Below, piece by piece: positions 12,091-23,136 of a DNA stretch of 64,000 nucleotides. This DNA is from Rhyacophila brunnea (taxonomy: Eukaryota; Arthropoda; Insecta; Trichoptera; Rhyacophilidae). Below the pieces are notes generated by a model that was not told the DNA's origin, made no database searches, and saw only the letters and a list, made by a program, of their open reading frames with translations. The stretch is from NCBI GenBank assembly GCA_022495005.1, contig JAGYXB010000668.1:176923-240922 (forward strand), given 5' to 3'. How positions within the stretch are numbered: position 1 is the stretch's first letter; the number at the start of each line of letters is the position of its first letter. The position numbers and the translations under genes were made by a program.

Positions 12091-12358
12091 TTAGTCCAGT
12101 CAATCTCAATCAATAAGCTTTAAAATTGTATATCACAATATTTTTGCTATGACCGACCGTTTTTGAGATATAAGTGAAAAACCAAAAAAAATCCCAAAAT
12201 TTTGCGGTTTTTTACCCGCCAAAAGTTGTGCCGAAGTCATCCAAATTGGCAAACTCGTTCTTTTCTTATTTACTATCATATATACAAGGAGGGAAAAAAA
12301 ATCTTCTACCCCACTTTTTGCAACCAAAACGTATTTTTCGGTCTAATTTGACTGGACT
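12091..12358. repeat. MITE with TAGTCCAGTCAA terminal inverted repeats
   Basis: TAGTCCAGTCAA at 12,091 is mirrored by TTGACTGGACTA ending at about 12,358. The inner right end (TCTTCTACCCCAC, then TTTTGCAACCAAAA) recurs at about 37,770-37,826 followed by the same TTGACTGGACTA. Open frames across both copies share a peptide only because the repeat is shared. Confidence 0.7.
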
Positions 12359-12617
12359 AGTTAAGTAAGCGCATCGTCTGCTTCAAGGAAAAACGCCACT
12401 GCTCTCAGTCAACCTTTGTATATCTACCGCCCACTTTTGTATCTCTGTTAGTAGTAAAATTTCGAATAATAAAATTTATAAAGCAGAATTACAGCAAGTT
12501 AAAGCATATAATAATAATTACTTACAAAATACTTTATGTCTAACTTTCTCTATGTTTGGCAGAGTAAATCATTATAAAACAACTTACTGTACCTAGTTAA
12601 ATCTATCTTTATTTATA

Positions 12618-14534
12618 CACTACGCTAGCCTACTATTGGTTTGTGACACAGACCAATTCAAATAACTTCAATAATCAGCGGGAAACGAGCACTTCATGTA
12701 CACATGCTTACTACTACGATTGCGTTTGGTTTAGAAACAAACTTTCTGTTGGGATATTATTATATTCTACTATATATCTTATAAATAGTGATTTTACATG
12801 GCACTTATACACCGTAATGCTTTATTTTACGTTTTTGTTATGTTCCATATCCACAAAATGCAAAATGTTTTTCGTTTTTGTGGATATGGCACAAATTATG
12901 GATATGGAACAAACCAAGATAATATTTTTTCCTATTTTTGTGTTACAATGCGCGTAATATTTCATTGTTACTGTGTTTTCGTCAATAATAATAGACACAT
13001 TATAGGTCATTATATTTATCATTAATTGCGATAAGAAAAATTGTTACAATAAGAATATTAAAATACTTAATCTTGGTAAGTGATTGAAAAAGGAGATAAT
13101 GTAAATTATAATACAATATCATTGAAAAAATAAGAAATATAAAGGGAAATAAGGCAATTGAACGTTTCCAGAAAAAAAAATTAATTTAATTTTTATTGCA
13201 TATAATGCTTTGAAGAAATCCTTATCATTTTGTGACTAATCAATGTCAACGATTTTCTTGTTTTCTGTTGGAACATATTTTTTTTAAATAGGAATTTGAG
13301 GTAAAATATTGCAATTACTATTTTGTATAGGAAGAGGAACCCATTTTTTCTAGAGCTACTGGGAGGGATAATTATATTATGACAAATCAAATTTATTTCA
13401 ATGAAGTCATCATTGAAATCCATCTTCCATTTCACATTTGATAGAATAGATTGTTTTTCGTATTTTAAATGCTTTAATTTTGTGAATTGCATATTAGTAA
13501 AAGCATAAGAGGCTGCAATGGCTTGGGAGGTAGTCGAAAAAATCAGCCTCTAACATCTGTAAAACTTAAAAAAAACATATTTTTTCGATGATATTATTTT
13601 CAATATACCTGAGTACCTACCGAATCAATGAAAATGGAGAATAAATCTCCCAATTTCTTAGGAAACGTTCAATTATGCTATGAGCAGTATATACCTCTTG
13701 TAATGTTCCATGCCCAGGTTCAGAAAACTTTTGTTCAATTACGTTAATATTAGAAAATACCTATATCAAGGAGAGCAGTTGACATAACAGAATTTTTATT
13801 TTGAGGTACCTACACATTTTTATCCGGCCACAAAATTATTAAGTACCTATATGATTTACGGTTGGAATGTCACGAATGATCTGCGGCAGTATTTTCAAAA
13901 TATTTCCAGATCTGCCATTCAGGAATTCGTGCCAAAAACAATCGTATACAATTTTATTTATATTGCAATAAGCTGTAGTTAAGACTTAAAAAATTATACG
14001 TTTGCCTTCGGAAGAGAAAAAAACATTTTCCAAATCAAATATTATCAGAAATTCTACGGGGAGATGGAGAAAAATCCATTATTTACTTTAAAATATCTAT
14101 TTATAACAATACAAGACGAATCACAAACAAATTAAAGCCAGTCAAACGTTATGCATGACGTAACTAAATGTAACTATGACTAAAAAAACTCACTAAATTA
14201 TGTATTGTTTTGTTCTTTGTCCACATTCTTCCAGATAAAATGCGCAATGCCATTGGTTGAAAAGGATATGGAACAAACCAATACAACTTATAATATAGCG
14301 TAGCGAATTAATACTATTGGTTTGTTCTATATCCGGATATGGAACAAACCAATGCAATCTTTTGTATTATTTTTATGGATTTGGAACAAAAATATACTTA
14401 AAACTAGTTTATTTCAATATTTTTCCGTCTTTTGTCACTGGATATGTAATATAACAATACTCAATGATCGTTTTACGTAAAAAAGTTTTTTTTGATAAAA
14501 GTGGTCTGTGTCACAAACCAATACTAAGGTAGCG
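12618..14534. mobile_element. CACTA-like DNA element, non-autonomous
   Basis: The left end reads CACTACGCTAGCC, then ATTGGTTTGTGACACAGACC. The right end is its inverse (GGTCTGTGTCACAAACCAAT, ending ...AAGGTAGCG) at 14,503-14,534. A related end, finishing AACCAATATTAGGGTAGCGC and AGTG, lies at about 38,813-38,854. Ends starting CACTA/CACTG together with subterminal repeats suggest the CACTA (EnSpm) superfamily. The subterminal word GGATATGGAACAAACCAA recurs at about 12,900, 14,266 and 14,335 and inverted at about 14,311. No transposase was found. The Helitron starts immediately at the right end. Confidence 0.65.
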
Positions 14535-14789
14535 ACTAGCTGACCCGGCAAACGTTGTTCTGCCATCTAAATTATTTCTAGTAAATATTTTGGTTGTTAA
14601 ATAAAAAATAACGAATGTATTGTAAGTGTGTGGGGATGATATCTATGACAGAAAGAGGAATGGAGCACTGTAGACGATGACCGCCGATAACATATTCATT
14701 GTTTGATCTCTTAAAAGTTAAATGTAAAGTGAAAAAAAATTATAATTTTTTTATCCTAAAGTAGGAAAATGAAATAAAGAAAATCAATA

Positions 14790-16945
14790 TTAATTTTGAA
14801 GAGCAATTGAGTGTACAATATTTTTTGTCAGTCCGTCTTTAGCTAACACGAATAAGCTCGATGGTTTGCCCACGCGAGAACATGCCACGTACAATTGTCC
14901 GTGTGAAAAACATGGTGTGCCCAGATCTAAGCCGCAAACAGACATAGCTTGGCCTTGCGACTTATTGATTGTCATTGTGAATGCCAATCTAATAGGAAAT
15001 TGAACGCGTTTGAATTCAATTGGCACGTCTGTAAGAATCATTGGAATTCGTGGCAGCAAAACATTTTCGGCTTGGAATTTGCCATTCAAAATGGTGGCTT
15101 CGATAATGTTTTTCATCAATTTTTAATGACCAATCGCGTGCCATTGCACAGCCGTGGTGGGTTCAAATTCCGAAGTAAAATAACCGGAGATCCAACTTTC
15201 AGTCGTAGAAGGTGTGTTGACATGCCTGGTAAATCCAGTGAGTTCAAAAACTCTGTTGGATAATTTACAGCTTCGTTGACATCGCAAACTGTATCGATCG
15301 ATTTGTATGATACCAAATCGCCTGGCAATGACTGCTGTATCTTGAAGTTTAAATCGTCAACGTCCACATTTTTTGCTGCCAAAATGGCTCTTTCTGCTAG
15401 CCACGCATGATTTATGTATTGTGTGCGTACATCGGGAAATATGCGGTCAATGAGAGCATTTTGCGAATCAACGATTCTGCAGAAATTAGTGGGCAATTTT
15501 ATGCATCCAGTATTTTCATAGACAGCAACTTTTCCATCGCCGATATCTAACAATTGGTTCGAGAATGTGTCAGCAGATGGATCTTGTAACATTTGCACGC
15601 GCATGTTTATTTTTAGCTGGACCTTTTCAACATTACGCCACAGTGGCGATGATTTCAAGCAAGCGTTGATCTCATCAGCGTACGTTGAACGTGGAATGAT
15701 GGGAAGTGTTTGTCTGAAATCACCTGAAAGGAATAATAGAGTGCCGCCGAATAGTTTGTCGTTGTTTTTTATATCTTTAAGTGTTCTGTTCAACGCCTCA
15801 AGAGAATGTTTGTGTGCCATAGTGCATTCATCCCAGATGATAATTTTGCATTGTTTCAGCACTGTGGCCATGGACGATTGTTTTTTTATATTGCACATTG
15901 CGTCTGGGTTATTATGAATATTCAGTGGCAGCTTAAATGCTGAATGAGCTGTTCTGCCTCCATCCAATAAAGTTGCTGCAATGCCAGATGATGCAACAGC
16001 CAATGCAATGCCATTATTTGATCGTATTTTGGCGAGAATTAGCGAAATGAGAAATGTTTTGCCAGTTCCACCTGGTGCATCCAAAAAAAAGAATCCACCT
16101 TGTCCCGCCAAAACTGCCAGCATAATGCGGTCGTAAATGATTTTTTGTTCATGAGTCAGTAGTGGGACATTGCGAGTAACAATCGCTGCCATTTCTGCAG
16201 TATCGTACTGCAGTTCACGATTCATTTCGGTGTCCATTAAATCAGAAGTACTTCGATTTGGCGAACTCATACCGAAATGACTGAGTGGTAAATTGGCAAT
16301 GACAACGCAAAGATCCTCGATAGTAATCAATGCTTCATTGTACATAGCGTCACTGAATGTAATCGTTAGAACGTTGCGCCGTGTACGAATTCGATGCAAT
16401 ATATCGTCAGTCATTGAATCTTTGTGCTTATCCCACAACGTGTCTGCTCGTCCCGGGAAACATGTAGTCAACACTATAGCGAATAGTAGACGAATTTGTG
16501 TTGCTGTACAGCCCAATGCTGCTTCAGCAAGCATATCGTCCCAGTGATTGTCGTCTTCGAGCAAGCCGAGTGCAAGGCATGCATCTTTATATGTTGGATA
16601 CTGTTGCCCATTCACTTTGCGTATATCTTGAAATGATAATGAGCCGGTGACATTAACCAACAACAGTCGCAGATAGAAACACTCAATCTGCCTTGGATTG
16701 ACTGTATATACTCGGCCCAAAGTGTTTGATTTGAATAGGCCGGGGCACGCAACAATTGGTGTGCCTTGCTTGCGGGGCATCCATTTTTTTGTTTGATTCC
16801 ATGTGAAATAGCGAGGTACTTCGGAATAGAGTAATGTTCGTGCAAAGGCACCGAAAGTATCCGCACGATTACACAATTCGAAAAATTCGGTGAGTGTAGT
16901 TTTTGGTGGATTTATGGCACGCTCAATTGCTGTCTCGTTGGTGAA
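14790..16945 (-). pseudogene. Helitron Pif1-like helicase region, one frameshift
   Basis: The region encodes a Pif1-type superfamily 1 helicase, the unwinding half of the RepHel protein in rolling-circle transposition. Walker A is APGGTGKTF and Walker B is IIIWDECTMAH; GGTLLFLSGDFRQTLPIIP and INMRVQ follow. The last motif, MTINKSQGQ with CFSHGQLYVACSRVGKPS, lies in a second frame (14,790-15,119) because one base is missing in a run of A at about 15,130, just after LCNGTRLVIK. Upstream, the reading frame connects to the Rep part through FTNETAIERAINPPKT, again after a frameshift at about 16,940. Length and motif order match intact Helitron helicases. Confidence 0.9.
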
Positions 16946-17690
16946 AATACGCGCTGGCCGTTTTCAAGATGGACGGCTAAATGTATAACTGCTGGGTCCC
17001 GTTCATGAATTGGGAAACCAAAGATACGCCAGACAGCTTCATTGGAGCTGATGTACCGGCCAATTTGGTAGCGCATTATTTCGTCGTTGTCATTCAATCG
17101 AGGAGCATTCACATCGGTATTTTGAATTTGAAATACAGCCATATCGCTGCCTTTATTCACATACTTGCAAATGTATTTGATGCTCTTCACCAAACTGCAG
17201 AACTCAACATTGATATGAGCATTGAATGTTTTGCTCAGCAGAGGCGAATATGGTACCACCCAACGATTGTCAATGTCAATGTCTGCGTTGTTGATATTTA
17301 GTGTAAATGATTGTCCGCCATTATCAGTATTTCTTCGACGATACATTGGATATCCGTCGACATTTGTGATCGTGTCGTTGGTGAAATGTTTAGGAAAACG
17401 CTTTGTACATTTTCCATCTGCCATGCAAGGCGATAAACGATTCAGATCACCGCATGGGCCATGAATCATGTTTGTGGTAACAATATCGAACAGTAGTTGA
17501 TCAGTAGACGGATCTATAATTTCCGCGGAAATTACACTATCGATTTCTTCAGGGCGTATTTTGTCGACTAACCAAATCAAAATGTGTGCATGAGGTAATC
17601 CTCGCTTTTGCCATTCTACCGAATACATCCAGCAACGTGTGGGACCGAATACGTGTAATTTTGTAATGAAGCTCATTAAAGACTTCAATT
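16912..17690 (-). pseudogene. Helitron Rep (HUH) endonuclease region
   Basis: This part nicks and joins single-stranded DNA during rolling-circle transposition. The metal-binding HUH motif reads GLPHAHILIW and the two catalytic tyrosines appear in KYICKYVNKGSD, the Y2 arrangement of Helitron Rep. The frame joins the upstream ORF at AAACAAAATTG (about 17,690), where a missing base shifts VFKQ out of register with KLKSLMSFI. At the other end a second frameshift (about 16,940) separates it from the helicase. The catalytic residues themselves are intact. Confidence 0.9.
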
Positions 17691-19004
17691 TTGTTTGAAC
17701 ACACGTGCTGTAATATCATGACGATGTATTGCATTTTGGCCTGGCAATAGCAAAGATGTAATCTCCTGCCACTTTGGCTTTTTCGGCTCCTGTAACAACA
17801 TATTCAAAAATATTAATTCATTCATAAATATTAATTCAAAATGAATAATGATGTTTATAATGAATGAATTACCTGTGGCGGGATCTCGTTGTTTAATGTT
17901 TATGCAATATCCGTCTTGTCCCTTCCAGAAAATTAGCGGATATTGGAGAGCGTCGTATGAACGGTGTGTGTCAGCGATGAACTCCAGATTATTGTTTCTT
18001 CTTCGAATCACGATTTCTCGCGGCGATGTGCGGTCGCCAACCATGATTCCAGCAACGTCGTCAACACCAGGCGCATTGAATCGACGCACGTGCTCTCCAG
18101 CTGGTGTTTTATCAGGATTGATGACAATAGCGTGGTTGTCACTTTGCAATTCGTGCATGTATGATTTGAAGAATTTCAATAATTCGTTGTGCTCATTCAA
18201 TAGGGTGTCCAGTTCGCCGACGATGCGCCTAGCATTAGGCAAATTGAGGTTATTGTAGCCGCAACGTGCATCTACGCGATTGATGTCCTCACCGCCCATG
18301 AAGTAAATTTGTAAAAATTTATGTGGTTCGTTTGGCATTGGCAGCAATGAGCCTACTTTGTGGTACACTTGGCCTTTGATTTTGAACGTTGAATGGAATT
18401 GTTGACCATTTGCCGCAGTATTGTGAACTATTTCTGTAGCTCCAAACGAAGTCATTTGGAAGCATGAATTGAATGTGCGAATGGATTTCAGGAACAGGTT
18501 TGAATCTGGATCCGTGCCGATGAGCAAGCCGTTCAATGGTTCTGGTGGTGTCTCAATTTCTGGTAGTTGCACTTTTCCTGATGCGCAACACATACCGGCT
18601 GACTCATGTTTGAATTTTAGCGCATGACAATGGGGACATTCTTTGTCCATAGCACCAATCAGCACTTTCGGATGAGCGGAATATTCAATATCTGGCTCGT
18701 ATTCGAATGCAAGACGAAGGAACGAAGCGGATAATGCTCGATGTACTTGTTGGCGTTGTCGGTCATTTGCTCTGCGCGTGTTAACTGCAAACCGGCGCGC
18801 TTGTCTCCGTTCCAATTGTTGTTGTTGATTTCTTTCAGCTTGTGCCTCTTGTGATTGAGATTCACGCAATCGCGACATGCTCACACGCACATTTTCGTTA
18901 TCTTGTTGGATTTGTTCGTCTGTGATTTCTGCTCTAATGTTTCGCATGTTTGTTGCTTTATTCGTTTGACGGCTCAAATAGGCCCCCTTACGTCTTGCTG
19001 GCAT
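17685..19004 (-). pseudogene. Helitron N-terminal domain region with internal deletion
   Basis: A start at 19,004 gives MPARRKGAYLSRQ, followed by a Q/R-rich region (EAQAERNQQQQLERRQARRF) and the zinc-binding ECPHCHALKFKHESAGMCC. HKFLQIYFMGG and GQDGYCINIKQRDPATG follow, as in the Helitron_like_N domain. At about 17,795-17,872 the protein jumps from DPATG to PKWQEITSLLLPGQ through an AT-rich filler. Roughly 100-130 residues expected in intact homologues are missing. The filler has GT and AG borders, but splicing it would change to a frame that soon hits a stop, so I favour a deletion. Confidence 0.85.
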
Positions 19005-19020
19005 TGTACACTGTAACACA

Positions 19021-19038
19021 ACACATACACACACACAC
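19021..19038. repeat. AC-rich microsatellite
   Basis: A short (AC)n tract, ACACATACACACACACACAC, lies just 5' of the Helitron protein start. It creates a spurious upstream CVCVC extension in the open frame. Confidence 0.8.
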
Positions 19039-19347
19039 AAATAGATAAATTAAAATAAATCGTACAACATTTTGCACACACTGCCTTGTGATATGCCGAA
19101 TGAATTGTCAAAATAACGTGACGCTTCTCGTGAATTCTTCTCGGACGTACCGCCATCTGTCATTCAACAACATAAATAATTTCGTTCTGTTTGAAATACG
19201 AACGACGGTTCATTTGTTCATACAAAAATACTAAAATCGCGATTAAAAAATGGGAGAGTGGAGGTAGCAAGGTGAAAATTTAGGGTTATACGTATTTTTT
19301 GATGCCAAATAAAAAAAAAATACAAAAAAAAAATTGTCAAAAAAATA

Positions 19348-19590
19348 AAAGAAATTTTTTTCTGGATAGAGATACCCGAATCACCTAGCGGTATGAAATA
19401 TACTTGTTGACCTATTCTCATACCTAACAATTATACATAAAAAAAATCATAAAAATCGGTCGAGCCTTAAAGAAATTTTTTTCTGGATAGAGATACCCGA
19501 ATCACCTAGCGGTATGAAATATACTTGTTGACCTATTCTCATACCTAAAAATTATACATAAAAAAATTCATAAAAATCAGTCGAGCCGTT
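19348..19590. repeat. Tandem duplication of 121 bp in Helitron 5' region
   Basis: Two head-to-tail copies (19,348-19,468 and 19,469-19,590) each begin AAAGAAATTTTTTTCTGGAT and end with AAATC(G/A)GTCGAGCC. They differ at only a few positions, so the duplication is recent relative to the coding decay. Confidence 0.9.
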
Positions 19591-19768
19591 TCGGAGGAGT
19601 TCGACCACAAACATCGTGACACGAGATTTTTATATATATAGAGTTGTTAAAATATTTTTAAAACCCCTACCGCCCACAATGAAAGCCACACTACTACTCC
19701 AACATACTTAGAGGCAAAAATGACAGTAGTGTACCTAGTTTAACAGTTTAATATTTAGTAATAGAAGT

Positions 19769-19887
19769 GAAACAAACACAAACACCCAGGGTATGACAAA
19801 ATCACATAGATATATTGTGTACTCATCCTGAATACTGAGCTCCCGGATAAAAGGCCAACGTCTTTCGCACTGCACCGTGAAGGCCAC
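19769..19887 (-). repeat. Decayed copy of the tRNA-Gly-like SINE
   Basis: It shares the body CAAACACCCAGG, then ATGACAAAATCACATA. On the tRNA side it shares the order CCCGGATAAAAGGCCAACG, then GCACTGCACC, with the SINE at 6,182-6,369. The B box is mutated. Confidence 0.65.
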
Positions 19888-20211
19888 AGATTATTGTAAT
19901 ATGTTTATGTTCCTTCATATGCCTACCTTTATAATGTGCCCCTATGGAACGCATGACCTGCCTACTCTCACCTGACGTCACTGATTATTAAAATGCCTAT
20001 CCAAGACGGGTAAACAGTAGGTTTAGTGTAATTCTTTTGAATAACGTCGTGGTAAATGCAATAGGTCGTATGTCAAAGATACCAAACTTTTCTGTCTATA
20101 CTTGCCGCCCTTGCCGGACTCTTCATACTTCTCAAAACCTGCATAAGACTTGCCTAGCAATCGCAGTTGAGCTGATTGAGTTGAGTTGAGCAGTTGAGAT
20201 GTATCTATAGT

Positions 20212-20747
20212 CTAAGCAGTTGAGAGTTTTTTTTGCCTCTTCCACTCTTTACAATTATTGCTTTGCCCTTTTCGTTTTCTTTGATTGACTTGCTCAGTAG
20301 GTTCGTCACCATGGGTGTCAGACTGCATAGCAAACTCCTCTAAGTCTTCTGATGAGCTTGATTGATTTGATTCAGGTTGATACAGAGCTTCAGAGTCACT
20401 ACTGATATCAGATAGTAAATTTTCAGGGCCACTTAGATGTTCAGTCATCGTCATATCACAATCTATATTTTATCTCGGGGCTGATTGTGTTGATACAATG
20501 TTTTCTGCTATCTTTATTTCCGAAGGTTGCCTTAGCAATGATTCGGCTTGTTCTAAAATTGGAGTTTCGATAGTCAAAGTATTATTAACCTCAGCGAAAT
20601 CGAGTTCTATTTCTGAACCAATATTTTGAAAAGTGACTTCAAATGGATGCTCTAAGATTAAGAGTTCAAGTTCCGCTGCATTCCCAGGTTCAACTTGTAA
20701 CGCCATATCGTCAGTGGTTCTTACGACTTCACAGGTTATTTGAGGTC
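20212..20747 (-). pseudogene. Acidic N-terminal exon of a transposase-like protein, one in-frame stop
   Basis: An apparent 3' splice site (TATTTTCTTCAG) precedes an open frame starting PQITCEVVRTTDDMALQVEP. A single TAA interrupts it at about 20,471-20,473 and the same frame then resumes with TEHLSGPENLLSDISSDSE. It ends with a basic KRKG...CKEWKRQKK stretch. Acidic/serine-rich starts followed by K/R-W-K/R motifs are, from memory, typical of insect proteins whose later part is a GQNRN-type DDE transposase. Only the first part of such a protein is present. Alternatively it is an unrelated hypothetical gene captured by the element. Confidence 0.5.
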
Positions 20748-21049
20748 CTGAAGAAAATAATAATTTTTAAATTTGATAATCGTTAATGCATGCATCTCAG
20801 CAAAATATCATCTCCACTCCACATCTTATTGTTATGTGGTGACATAATCATACTTATTCTTACCATTAGTATCCGGTGAAGTAATGTTGCTGACTGCTAA
20901 ATATACCAAGTACCGCCCACAACTTCCATTAATCATTTTAATAGCTTTTTACTAAATAATTTTTAACTAAATAAACAGTGTCTTATTAAAACTGTCAATC
21001 GTGATTGGTGAACAAATAATTACTTTGGCAATAAATAAATGAGACGAAA

Positions 21050-21420
21050 AGTCATCATCATCATCAGGGGCACGACAACCCGGTGTGGGTCTTGGCCTCC
21101 TCCAACAGCTCCCTCCACCTGTCCCTATCCAGTGTGGCCGCTTTCCAATTTGGTACCCCTAGAACACGGCAGTCATTGGCAGCTCCATCCAACCAGCGAA
21201 TCTTTGGCCTGCCTCTTCTTCTACGCCCGATTGGATTGCCGGACATCATACGTACGTACATTCATACGGTGCACATGACCTAGCCATCGCAGTCCCCGAA
21301 TCTTAATTGATTGAACTGCGCTGCAATCTTCGTATAGCCCGTAGAGCTCAGCAATATATCTTCTCCTCCAATTGGTGCCGTCCCTGATCGGTCCATATAT
21401 ACGGCGGAGAATTTTTCTTT
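21050..21420 (-). pseudogene. LINE carboxyl end with TGATGA tail
   Basis: The minus strand reads ILRRIYGPIRDGTNWRRRY, then IRGLRWLGHVHRM. After a frameshift it reads GRRRRGRPKIRWLDG, then DRDRWRELLEEAKTHTGL. This is the conserved tail of endonuclease/RT LINE proteins (compare the LINE at 58,984-60,114: RRFTWLGHVFQM and RRRGRPSLTLQ). A TGATGATGATGA tail closes the element (plus strand CATCATCATCATCA at about 21,053), typical of RTE-like 3' ends. Confidence 0.8.
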
Positions 21421-21847
21421 AGTTTGAGACAAAAAGTAATGTCAGATTATCTGTAGAAAGAATCTTGAAAATTTTACTAAATCTGACGACAATAATGTAA
21501 TTATAAAGTAGATTTTAAAAAACAGTGATATGTAAATTACTTACATCGTATTATTTGACGAATTCTTTAGTATAAAGTCAAGAACGAGGAATAAAAACAA
21601 ACAAAAACATTACTATCATTATGATGAGCTCTGACATACGACTGTTTGGCGTGACCAATATCAATGACGTGTCGGTTCGTCTTTTTGCAAGTGTTGGGAT
21701 AGTCGACTTCTTATTGGTCTAACGACATAAGACCTATTGGAGATGGTGTAGATGACTGGGCTGGTCACTATGGTGCAATAAAACAAAATTGAAATTTTTT
21801 TGACATACGACCTATTGCATTTACCACGACGATAAATGTTTTTGTAG

Positions 21848-22646
21848 ATCACCACACAGCAACGTCACGCCAAGTATGATACTCCACTGGGCATTATTAG
21901 GAAGGACACAGTTGACAGGCGGGATGATGTTATCGAACACATGGATTCTGGAACCAAAAAAATCCAAGATGGGAATATTGAGCATGCCGAAGTAACATTA
22001 GACGAACAAAGCATCAAACATGAAGTACCTACACATACCTCACTTGCCAAAGGAGGTTCGAATTAAGCTGAGAAGAGTGAAATATTTTCCACATTATTTT
22101 ACTTGTAGTATTTGTTACGCATTCTTTGGGTCACTAAAGAATCTAGAAAATCACAAAAATTCATGCGTGGAGTTTACAGCCCTAAAATCAGGTAAAATAA
22201 CACATTTCATTGGAAAACGATATCAATGCGACCTGTGTTCATATAAATGCGCAAAAATATGGGATTTAAAAAAACATGAAATGGTTCACAGTGGTGAAAA
22301 GCCACACAAATGCGATGTTTGTTCGTTTAAATCCTCACGGCTTGGCAATCTAAAAACACATAAATTGACTCATAGCGGTGAAAAACTTTATCAGTGCGAT
22401 GTATGTTCTTTCAAAACTTCTTATATTTCTCATCTCAAAACTCACAAAATAACACATTCTGATGAAAAACTTTACCAATGCAATATATGCGCATTTAAAT
22501 GCTCGCATCTTCGTCTTCTCAATATACATCACCTAACACATACCGGCGAAAAACCATATCATTGCGACGTTTGCTCACATAAATGCTCACAGCTTAGTAA
22601 TCTCAAACGACATAGAATGACACATTTCAGTACAAAACTAAAGTAG
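21848..22646 (+). pseudogene. ZNF-1: last exon of a C2H2 zinc-finger gene, one frameshift
   Basis: The splice acceptor TTTTTGTAG opens a phase-0 frame ITTQQRHAKYD...EQSIKHEVP, an acidic leader with a psi-K-x-E motif like those of its relatives. After LAK the frame ends at GGSN-stop. One base less at AAAGGAGG (about 22,047) would read AKEVRIKLRRVKYF straight into the finger region. There, an atypical CSIC finger is followed by five C2H2 fingers with SGEKPHKC-type linkers (CDLC, CDVC, CDVC, CNIC, CDVC), ending HRMTHFSTKLK. Family members bind DNA in the nucleus. Translation from ATG at 22,020 could still give a finger-only protein. The upstream exons are not visible. A transposon ends 16 bp before the exon. 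Confidence 0.85.
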
Positions 22647-23136
22647 GTACCTACTATATTAGCATACGAATTATATGCCCACGATGGCCGATCAGCTTAA
22701 AACGTTGTGGTTCCCAGATACGAATCCTGGGTCTTGCAAATAAACATATTGTTTTTCAAATTTGTGAGTATGTACTCAATTAGTTGGGAAAGTGGTTAAC
22801 TTCCATTTCTCGTGAAAACAAAAAAAAATGTTAATACAAACCTCCACCCTGTAGAGGCCCATAATATAATGTTATTATTACCTGAGACCTAGGAATCTAA
22901 TGGAGATTGAATCAACTGACATCAAAATTATACTTTCAAATCTAATGCAGCTTCTATGAACTAAAATATTACATTCATTGTAGATAATCGTTGTCAATTT
23001 TTTGTAACCTGGGACAATACCTACATTAAATCGTAACAAAGACAGACTTATATAATATTCATGAAACTTGGCTTGCCTGATCTTCAAGTCGACCGAATTC
23101 TAACGTCCTGGAAGGCCGTTGAATACTTTATATAAA
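22647..23136. other. Intergenic, possible tRNA-like scrap
   Basis: No gene. A GATACGAATCCTGGG word at about 22,720 resembles a mutated B box, but no A box or clover-leaf could be matched. Confidence 0.35.

Larger units (their letters stand above)
14536..19642 (-). mobile_element. Helitron, about 5.1 kb, nearly full length but mutated
   Basis: The minus-strand 5' end is TCTATATATATAAAAATC at about 19,642, a common Helitron start. The 3' end is ...GCCGGGTCAGCTAG at 14,536 followed by host T, fitting the CTRR/T rule. Inside are, in order, the Helitron N-terminal domain, an HUH Rep endonuclease and a Pif1-type helicase. The base before the 5' TC is C rather than the expected A, so that boundary may be off by a base or mutated. 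Three frameshifts and one internal deletion make it non-autonomous now. A 3' end abutting the CACTA-like terminus dates it as a later insertion there. Confidence 0.9.
20045..21831 (-). mobile_element. DNA transposon with 33-bp inverted ends and 4-bp ATAA duplication
   Basis: CGTCGTGGTAAATGCAATAG, continuing GTCGTATGTCAAA (20,045-20,077), is exactly mirrored at 21,799-21,831. ATAA flanks both sides (20,041-20,044 and 21,832-21,835). The element carries a minus-strand acidic ORF (20,212-20,747) of a family I associate with the transposase also decayed at 32,940-34,370, plus a nested LINE 3' end. Its right end lies 16 bp upstream of the last exon of ZNF-1. The 4-bp duplication is compatible with a Sola-like superfamily, but that assignment is inference. 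Confidence 0.8.

Noticed and set aside
12133..12368. Open frames on both strands sharing a VAK-GVEDF-type peptide with 37,587-37,877
   Set aside because: The similarity is explained by copies of the same MITE (TAGTCCAGTCAA ends).
15567..16547. Plus-strand open frames opposite the Helitron helicase
   Set aside because: Shadows of the minus-strand coding sequence, whose motifs are unambiguous.
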